The notes beneath the pieces are model-generated. The model had not been told where the DNA came from. It did not search any database and saw nothing but the letters and a program-made list of their open reading frames with translations. From NCBI RefSeq assembly GCF_030817195.1, contig NZ_JAUSYZ010000001.1:4774001-4838000 (forward strand): a stretch of DNA of 64,000 nt, given 5' to 3'. The position numbers and the translations under genes were made by a program. Shown here piece by piece: positions 59,265 through 64,000 of this stretch (the first letter of the stretch is position 1; each line of letters opens with the position of its first letter). Source of the stretch: Arthrobacter globiformis (lineage in GTDB: Bacteria > Actinomycetota > Actinomycetes > Actinomycetales > Micrococcaceae).

Positions 59265-59515
59265 ACCGCCGCAGTGGAGTCCATGATGGTCTCCTTCCCA
59301 CTAAGGAGGGTTCGCCCCTTGCGGCCAGCCCTCGTTGAATTGAAGATATGGAGCATTTATTTCGGGAATGTAAAACAAGCCGTCCATTTCGGATAAAGCC
59401 CATTTCTATGCAAAATGCATCTGACCCCATCGGGAATTCGCATGTCACCGGAGGGGATAGAATGTAGGATTAGTGAAATAGCGTTCTGGGTTCAACCTAG
59501 TGTCAGCGATGTGGA
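59265..59515. other. intergenic DNA between the two 48-bp elements
   Basis: No gene is supported. The stretch is AT-richer than average (59340-59420). TAGAAT at 59459-59464 could be a -10 box, but no -35 box of quality is seen. Confidence 0.3.
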
Positions 59516-59563
59516 TCACACAAAGACCTATTGCGTGTCCCTCCATAGCAACCCGTTATGACC
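59516..59563. repeat. 48-bp element, copy 2, next to lysR
   Basis: This second copy ends 39 bp before the LysR start. GTGGATCACAC at its left edge overlaps the conserved block. Its position suits an autoregulatory LysR site, and copy 1 an activator site for pxpA. Confidence 0.7.
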
Positions 59564-59602
59564 TTCTGTGGGTTCAGGGCGCCGCAAAGAGAGAGGGCGG
59601 CC

Positions 59603-60523
59603 GTGGATACCAGGAAACTTGCGTACTTTGTACAGATCGTGGATTCGGGGAGCATCACCAAGGCGGCGGCCGCACTTCATGTGGCACAGCCGGCCCTGAG
59701 CCAGCAGGTCTCGGCGCTGGAGACTGATCTGAAGCAGCGGCTGCTGATCCGCAGCAAGCAGGGCGTGCAGCCAACGGCCGCCGGGCACACGCTCTACCGC
59801 CACGCCCAGTCCATCCTTCGGCTCGTCGCGCAGGCCAGGCAGGACGTTGCCAAGTCCGGGGCCGCCCCGTCAGGCAGGGTGTCCATCGCCATTGCGCCCT
59901 ACAGCATGGCCTCGAGCCTGACACCTCAGATCATCAGCGAAGTGGCCCGCCGGTACCCGGATATCGTCCTGCACGTCACGGAAATCTATGGCGGTGTCCT
60001 GAGTGAAGCCATCAAGAACGGTCGGCTGGACATGGCCCTCATCTACGAACCGGGCCCCATCCGCGGCGTCCTCTTCACCACGATGATCGTCGAGGACCTG
60101 CACCTGGTGGTCAACGCCGCCAGAACGGATCTCAACGCCGAGAACGGCGAGATTACGCTGGAGGAGGTGGCCCGTCTGGGACTCTTCCTCCCCGAGAAGA
60201 TCCACACCCTCCGCCAGGCCGTGGAGAAGGGCTTTGACAGCAAAGGGCTGAAGCTCCAGCTCGTGGGCGAGGTGGAGTCGGTGCCGTCAATTGCCCGTCT
60301 CCTGCGGGCGGACCTGGGGGCCACCATCATGCCCAAGTCGGCGGCGGACGCGCTGTTCCATGAGGAGGACTTCCACGTCCTGCGGATCGTGGACCCCGCA
60401 CTGCAGTGCAAGATCGCGCTGTGCACGCCCGATCACGATCCCCTCTCGGAGGCGGCGTCGGCTGTACTCCTGGTGCTGAAGGAAATGCTGCAGGAAATGC
60501 TCAGCAATAAGTATGGCCGGTAG
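59603..60523 (+). CDS. LysR family regulator (Nac-like)
   Basis: This 306-residue regulator has DTRKLAYFVQIVDSGSITKAAAALHVAQPALSQQV (quoted in part; helix-turn-helix residues about 2-60), which closely resembles the nitrogen-assimilation regulator Nac and its relatives. The effector domain has GRVSIAIAPYSMASSLTP and ARLLRADLGATIMPKSAAD. The GTG at 59603 is used, with GAGAGGGCGG upstream. It is divergent from pxpA, so it probably controls the 5-oxoproline/idonate set. A nitrogen link would fit glutamate release from 5-oxoproline. Confidence 0.88.
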   Translation: MDTRKLAYFVQIVDSGSITKAAAALHVAQPALSQQVSALETDLKQRLLIRSKQGVQPTAAGHTLYRHAQSILRLVAQARQDVAKSGAAPSGRVSIAIAPYSMASSLTPQIISEVARRYPDIVLHVTEIYGGVLSEAIKNGRLDMALIYEPGPIRGVLFTTMIVEDLHLVVNAARTDLNAENGEITLEEVARLGLFLPEKIHTLRQAVEKGFDSKGLKLQLVGEVESVPSIARLLRADLGATIMPKSAADALFHEEDFHVLRIVDPALQCKIALCTPDHDPLSEAASAVLLVLKEMLQEMLSNKYGR

Positions 60524-60612
60524 GGGTTCATAGGTTCCGCTTATTAGGGCACTCATCATTTGTCTTAGTAACCGGCCCCCCCGGGATTCTAATATTGGCA
60601 GCAAGCCAAGAA

Positions 60613-60637
60613 ATTGTGGAAAAGCATTTTCCACAAT
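60613..60637. promoter_or_regulatory. perfect 11-bp palindrome before small gene
   Basis: ATTGTGGAAAA-GCA-TTTTCCACAAT (60613-60637) lies 22 bp before the ATG at 60660. It could be an operator. TTTTCCACA also resembles a degenerate DnaA box and recurs at 26529-26537. Confidence 0.6.
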
Positions 60638-60659
60638 CAGAATCAACGGGGAGCCTGCC

Positions 60660-60893
60660 ATGAAAAAGCTCAGCACCATCAGGAGAACTACCGACTCGAG
60701 TCTGGGACTTATGGCGAAAACCGGGTCCCACTGCCCCACCAACGGTTTCTGGCGGCCGGAGGACCGGTCCGCAGCTCCAATCTTCGTGTTCGAGGGAAGC
60801 ATCATGCCGGTCAGCGGCGGCGGCTCGACGGTCTGGTACCTGGAGGACGCAGTCTTCGGCGGCCCGGCCTACCCGGTCCCCCACCGCGTCTAA
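60660..60893 (+). CDS. small hypothetical protein with GSHCPTNGFW motif
   Basis: This 77-residue protein has GGGAG upstream of its ATG. It contains AKTGSHCPTNGFWRPED and APIFVFEGSIMPVSGGGSTVWYLED. The Cys-Pro-x-x-Gly-x-Trp arrangement, followed by a Phe-rich strand and a Gly loop, recalls small actinobacterial proteins of unknown role (SGxxCPxSGxW types). There is no signal peptide or membrane helix. A stem-loop follows (60908-60955), so it appears to be a single-gene unit controlled by the palindrome upstream. Confidence 0.65.
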   Translation: MKKLSTIRRTTDSSLGLMAKTGSHCPTNGFWRPEDRSAAPIFVFEGSIMPVSGGGSTVWYLEDAVFGGPAYPVPHRV

Positions 60894-60907
60894 CCGCACC
60901 CAACTAC

Positions 60908-60955
60908 GTAGCACTTCAGGGCCTTCTCACGGCTGGGAACGCCCTGAGCTGCTAC
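60908..60955. terminator. imperfect stem-loop after small gene
   Basis: GTAGCACTTCAGGGC pairs with GCCCTGAGCTGCTAC (15 bp, two mismatches) around an 18-nt loop, just after the small gene. No U-tract is seen. Confidence 0.5.
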
Positions 60956-61057
60956 CTACTTGCCGTTATCAGGTGATCCGGAAAAAACTTTTGATCCCAC
61001 CCGCATCTGGCCCCCAATCGGCCCTTAAATGTCGGTGCCCCTTGGCAGACTGGGTCC

Positions 61058-62773
61058 ATGGACGGCTTCGAGAATTCAGCGGTGACAGCAGGGGCGCCCC
61101 GCGTCGTTCTGCAGGCTGCCGCGGTTCCTGGCACCCTTCTTCCAGACGCCGTCTTTCCGCTTGCCGCTTTTCCGGAGGATGCGTTCGCGGACGACGGGAT
61201 TCCGTATGACGATGACCTCAACGCCGTGTATCCGGCATCGTTTCCGGAGGACCCCTTTCCCGAGGTTCTGTTTGCCGACTGCCCTTTCGGCGAAGACCTC
61301 TTTGACGACATCCCTTTTGACGACGGCGTTCGCTCCACCGCCGCTACTACCTGGCACGCTAGTGCCGGTGCCTGCGTCCAGGACCCTGCAATAACCTCGG
61401 GTTCGTTTCTCCCCGCAGCTGACCTCACCGCTGACAATGCCGGTCTAATCGACCAGATCCATGTTTACGAGAACTTCAAGTGCTGGGCCGCCGGCCAACA
61501 GGCGCGGCTTTCGGTGGCCTTCGAGGCCCGGCTCCGTCAGGAACAGTCCGACCGGGGGACACTGAGAGCCGAAGACCTGGGCAAAGACCGTACCAAGGAG
61601 CACGGCCTGGGCGCGGCCGAACAGATCGCACTGGCCCGGCGCGAATCCCCGAACCGCGGCGGCCGGCTGCTTGGGATGGCGAAGGCGCTGGTGCAGATGC
61701 CCCATACCCTGGCCGCGCTGGACACCGGGCAGCTCAACGAAGAGTGTGTCATGCATGTCGTGAAAGAGACCGACTGTCTGAGCCCGGCTGACCGGGCGGC
61801 GGTCGACGAGGAGCTCGCCGCCGACACCGGAACCTTCACCGGGGCCGGGACCCGGACCATTGTGGGGGCGGTCCGCGCCGCCGCCACCCGCAGGGACCCC
61901 CGCTCTGTCGCTCAGCGCGCCAGCCACGCCGCAACCGAACGGACCGTCAGCCTCCGGCCCGCGCCGGACACCATGACGTACCTGACGGCACTGCTCCCCG
62001 TCCACCAAGGCGTCGCCGTCTACGCGGCCCTCACCCGGCACGCCGGTGCCCTCCACGCCGCCGGGGACACACGCTCCTTGGGCCAGATCAAAGCCGACAC
62101 CCTGGTCGAATGGACCACCGGCACCCCCGGCGGCATCACCGGTATCGAAATCAACCTCGTCATGACCGACCACACCCTCCTGCAGGGCGACAGCGAACCC
62201 GCCCGGATCCCTGGCTACGGCACCGTCCCCGCAGACTTCGCCCGCAACCTCATCATCCAGGGACGAGGAGAGCAGGGTAGCGTCCAGCCAGCCGCCGACG
62301 GTTCAACCGCCGGTCTGAAGGAGCTCAAGACCTGGATCCGGCGGCTCTACACCGCCCCCGGGACCGGCAACCTCGTGGCCATGGACTCGCGAAGGCGGCT
62401 CTTTCCGGCACCGCTGCGCCGGTTTATCCAGATCCGGGATGACACCTGCCGGACCCCCTACTGCGACGCCCCCATCCGCCACCACGACCACATCATCCCC
62501 TGGCACGACGGCGGCCCCACCACGTTGGCCAACGGCGCCGGACTGTGCGAGGCGTGCAACCACACCAAAGAACGCCCCGGCTGGAAAGTGAAGCCCAGAC
62601 CAGGACCCCGGCACACCATCGAACTAACTACGCCCACCGGCCACACCTACCGCTCCACTGCACCGCCACTGCCCGGAACCGGGCCAGCGGGTATCGGTAG
62701 GAGTGAATCCAGCCGGCCCGGAACCTGGGCGCGCGAAACACGCCAGTCCGAACAGCCCGACCCAGCCCCGTAA
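61058..62773 (+). CDS. DUF222 / HNH endonuclease with acidic N-terminal repeats
   Basis: This 571-residue protein has a DUF222 domain (residues about 130-420) and a C-terminal HNH domain: CRTPYCDAPIRHHDHIIPWHDGG (quoted in part) and LCEACNHTKERPGW, with HH, Asn and the Cys pairs present. The first 105 residues are unusual, made of acidic FPEDxF-like units (AAFPEDAFADDGIPYDDD, ASFPEDPFPEVLFADCPFGEDLFDDIPFDDG, in parts). DUF222-HNH genes are repeated in actinobacterial genomes and behave as REP13E12-type repeats; whether they are mobile or defensive is not settled. It has its own terminator stem. Confidence 0.85.
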   Translation: MDGFENSAVTAGAPRVVLQAAAVPGTLLPDAVFPLAAFPEDAFADDGIPYDDDLNAVYPASFPEDPFPEVLFADCPFGEDLFDDIPFDDGVRSTAATTWHASAGACVQDPAITSGSFLPAADLTADNAGLIDQIHVYENFKCWAAGQQARLSVAFEARLRQEQSDRGTLRAEDLGKDRTKEHGLGAAEQIALARRESPNRGGRLLGMAKALVQMPHTLAALDTGQLNEECVMHVVKETDCLSPADRAAVDEELAADTGTFTGAGTRTIVGAVRAAATRRDPRSVAQRASHAATERTVSLRPAPDTMTYLTALLPVHQGVAVYAALTRHAGALHAAGDTRSLGQIKADTLVEWTTGTPGGITGIEINLVMTDHTLLQGDSEPARIPGYGTVPADFARNLIIQGRGEQGSVQPAADGSTAGLKELKTWIRRLYTAPGTGNLVAMDSRRRLFPAPLRRFIQIRDDTCRTPYCDAPIRHHDHIIPWHDGGPTTLANGAGLCEACNHTKERPGWKVKPRPGPRHTIELTTPTGHTYRSTAPPLPGTGPAGIGRSESSRPGTWARETRQSEQPDPAP

Positions 62774-62861
62774 CGGGCGGGTTGCGGCGGGCAGGCCGCG
62801 GCCGCGGGGAGCAAAGCCCTGGGAGCAAAGAGTGGGAGGCGAAAGAGCGGCGGCATGGCTA

Positions 62862-62899
62862 CGCCTCAGGCGGGACAGAAGACTGTCCCGCCTGAGGCG
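62862..62899. terminator. 17-bp perfect stem
   Basis: CGCCTCAGGCGGGACAG pairs exactly with 62883-62899 around AAGA, 90 bp after the HNH stop. There is no U-tract. It may serve both converging transcripts. Confidence 0.75.
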
Positions 62900-62956
62900 A
62901 TGCGGCGGGTCAAGGCACCGGCGCGTCGCGTCAAGGCTGTCGAATCCAGCCACCTG

Positions 62957-63003
62957 CGCGACTAAGCGTATTCAGCGGGAAGACCCTTGGCCTTCAGAAC
63001 CGC
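62957..63003 (-). pseudogene. duplicated 3' tail of an RraA-type gene
   Basis: Exactly 60 bp downstream of the true rraA-type gene end lies a second copy of its last 13 codons. Read on the minus strand it gives AVLKAKGLPAEYA then TAG, against EVLKAKGLLVEHA then TAG in the intact gene. The DNA is diverged (GCGACTAAGCG versus GCGACTACGCG), so it is not a recent copy. It is most likely the remnant of a displaced paralogue. Confidence 0.75.
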
Positions 63004-63021
63004 AGGTCCCCCGCTCCGCGA

Positions 63022-63714
63022 CTACGCGTGTTCGACCAGCAGCCCCTTGGCCTTCAGGACCTCTGTCAGGTTGCACAGCTCGATGGTGGTTCCGCCTGCC
63101 TTGTAGAGGCCGATGAGCTCGCGCTCGGCGTCGTCACGTTCCTGAGAGAGGCGGATGACTTCCTCGATCTCGTCCTTCCGGACCACAACAACACCGTCGG
63201 CGTCGCCGCGCAGGACGTCGCCCGGGTAGATGATCTCGTCACCGAAAACCACAGGGTGGTTGATGGGGCCGATGGTTTCCTTAACAGTGCCCTTGATGGA
63301 GACACTGCCGGAGAACACGGGCAGGCCCAGTTCCATGAGGTCCTGGGTGTCGCGGACGCCGGAGTCCGTCACCAGGCCCGCGAGGCCCTTGGCCTTCATG
63401 GCATTGCCGAGGACGTCGCCGAACGTGCCGGCTTCCTCGTACTCACCGGCCGCGGCCAGGACTACGTCCCCAGCCTCGGCGTAGTGGATGGCCACCTGCA
63501 GCATGAGGTTGTCCCGCGGCGCGCAGCGGACAGTGGTGGCAGGGCCGCAGAAGGACATGCTGCGGTCGATCGGCTTGATCCTGGAGCTGAGCGCTCCCTT
63601 GCGGCCTTGTGCCTCGTGGATGGTGGCCGAGGAAAACTGCGCCAGGCGACGGACGGCGTCGGCGTCGGGTCGTTCGATGTTGGTCTTTACATGGATCACG
63701 GAATTTTCCTTCAT
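63022..63714 (-). CDS. RraA family aldolase/decarboxylase
   Basis: This 230-residue RraA-fold protein has the metal-site motif GLVTDSGVRDTQDL (Arg-Asp pair at about 119-122), CGPATTVRCAPRDNLM and GDVLRGDADGVVVV. The group includes 4-hydroxy-4-methyl-2-oxoglutarate/4-carboxy-4-hydroxy-2-oxoadipate aldolase with oxaloacetate decarboxylase activity, rather than the RNase E regulator (no RNase E partner is expected). No SD precedes ATG 63714. The GTG five codons later (63699) has AAGGAAAA 7 bases before it and may be the real start. It lies 35 bp after the aminotransferase, probably in one operon. Confidence 0.85.
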   Translation of the reverse strand: MKENSVIHVKTNIERPDADAVRRLAQFSSATIHEAQGRKGALSSRIKPIDRSMSFCGPATTVRCAPRDNLMLQVAIHYAEAGDVVLAAAGEYEEAGTFGDVLGNAMKAKGLAGLVTDSGVRDTQDLMELGLPVFSGSVSIKGTVKETIGPINHPVVFGDEIIYPGDVLRGDADGVVVVRKDEIEEVIRLSQERDDAERELIGLYKAGGTTIELCNLTEVLKAKGLLVEHA

Positions 63715-63749
63715 TTGGTGGGGGTAGCTGAGCGCCCGATTGGCGGTGG

Positions 63750-64000
63750 TTAGCTGAGGGCCCGGACGGCCTTGTCGATGGCTGCGATGGACTCTTCAAT
63801 GACGTCGAGGCTGGTGGCGTAGGAGATGCGGAAGTACGGGCCCAGTCCGTAGGCCGATCCCTGGATGACGGCGACGGAAGCTGCCTCAAGAAGGTAGAGC
63901 GTGAAGTCCTCGTCGTTGGCGATGACCTTCCCCTCCGGGGTGGTTTTGCCCACGGCACCGCCGCAGTTGACGTACGCGTAAAAGGCGCCTTCCGGCGTCG
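63750..64000 (-). CDS. class I aminotransferase (aspartate type), 3' part
   Basis: The gene continues beyond the window end. The visible C-terminal part of about 83 residues reads TPEGAFYAYVNCGG, VGKTTPEGKVIANDEDFTLYLLEAA, GSAYGLGPYFRISYATS (the Arg binding the substrate carboxylate) and EESIAAIDKAVRAL. This closely resembles aspartate/aromatic aminotransferases of the AspC class I group. Together with the RraA-type aldolase, transamination of 4-hydroxy-4-methylglutamate-like or oxaloacetate-derived compounds is plausible. The lysine region lies outside the window. Confidence 0.82.
   Translation of the reverse strand, partial: TPEGAFYAYVNCGGAVGKTTPEGKVIANDEDFTLYLLEAASVAVIQGSAYGLGPYFRISYATSLDVIEESIAAIDKAVRALS

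Noticed and set aside
59257..59448. 63-codon minus-strand open frame in the pxpA-lysR gap
   Set aside because: No ribosome site, no family, and it overlaps the repeated regulatory element.
60613..60637. Possible replication origin or DnaA box cluster
   Set aside because: Only two degenerate TTTTCCACA matches, no AT-rich region or dnaA/dnaN gene nearby.
1..64000. CRISPR arrays, rRNA or tRNA genes, insertion sequences
   Set aside because: No regular spaced repeats, no recognisable tRNA or rRNA sequence and no transposase frame were found by reading; a dedicated scan could still find a short tRNA.

Overview
The window is 64 kb of high-GC DNA, packed with genes. The long gene strings overlap as ATGA or GTGA and carry good Shine-Dalgarno sequences. 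A DUF222/HNH endonuclease gene, many MHS-type MFS transporters and a recurring GACGACGGCGG terminator stem all point to a free-living soil actinobacterium of the Micrococcaceae, most like Arthrobacter, Pseudarthrobacter or Paenarthrobacter. This is inferred from gene content; no rRNA or tRNA gene was seen. Most of the window is accessory catabolism: seven regulated gene sets, each pairing enzymes with a transporter and a GntR, IclR, LysR, LacI or RpiR regulator.

Layout. (1) 1-4600: 3' end of an AlaA-type aminotransferase, then a DUF2848 protein, an MFS permease, a GntR regulator and a nitrilase-family amidase, with GTATAC sites at both divergent promoters. (2) 4663-12300: a 5-oxoproline module with a DUF1445 (D-glutamate cyclase-like) protein, MFS permease, GntR regulator, PxpA, a PxpB-PxpC fusion and a biotin carboxylase-BCCP protein. 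Together these supply every domain of a urea-carboxylase-like biotin enzyme. (3) 12720-13834: a small orphan protein, then an SRPBCC/ArsR pair with a leaderless-looking promoter. (4) 13890-24160: a six-gene minus-strand operon (MFS, Gfo/Idh/MocA, Old Yellow Enzyme, TIM-barrel, aldo-keto reductase, FAD dehydrogenase) headed by two overlapping iclR genes; its substrate is unknown but probably a cyclic acid. (5) 24160-29686: an MFS permease, LysR regulator, YciI protein, zinc alcohol dehydrogenase and a second FAD dehydrogenase. (6) 29832-38880: a LacI-controlled hexuronate/aldonate cluster. UxuB and ManD make 2-keto-3-deoxygluconate, KdgK phosphorylates it and Eda cleaves it to pyruvate and glyceraldehyde-3-phosphate; an idonate-type dehydrogenase, a 2-hydroxyacid dehydrogenase and an MFS permease are included.

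(7) 38940-40590: a lower-GC patch with an orphan HsdR-N-type nuclease and a frameshifted small membrane protein, followed by a frameshifted PAS-GGDEF-EAL protein and a GPP34 protein. (8) 43950-50122: an RpiR-controlled operon (beta-hydroxyacid dehydrogenase, aldehyde dehydrogenase, M20 amidohydrolase, DUF3100 membrane protein). (9) 50470-60523: a secreted protein, then a long minus-strand set running pxpA-pxpB-pxpC, an MFS gene with a frameshift, SDR, 2-hydroxyacid dehydrogenase, idnO, idnD and gntK, with a divergent LysR gene. The intergenic region holds a duplicated 48-bp element. (10) 60613-64000: a small orphan protein behind a perfect palindrome, an HNH endonuclease, an RraA-type aldolase with a duplicated 3' tail, and the 3' part of a class I aminotransferase.

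Three genes (40169-40427, 40596-43108, 55139-56480) each need one single-base correction, always at a short G/C run. Residual assembly indels are as likely as real pseudogenes. The most promising uncharacterised systems are the biotin-linked 5-oxoprolinase operon (7924-12300), the OYE/FAD cyclic-acid operon (13890-22147) and the DUF3100 operon (44020-50122).
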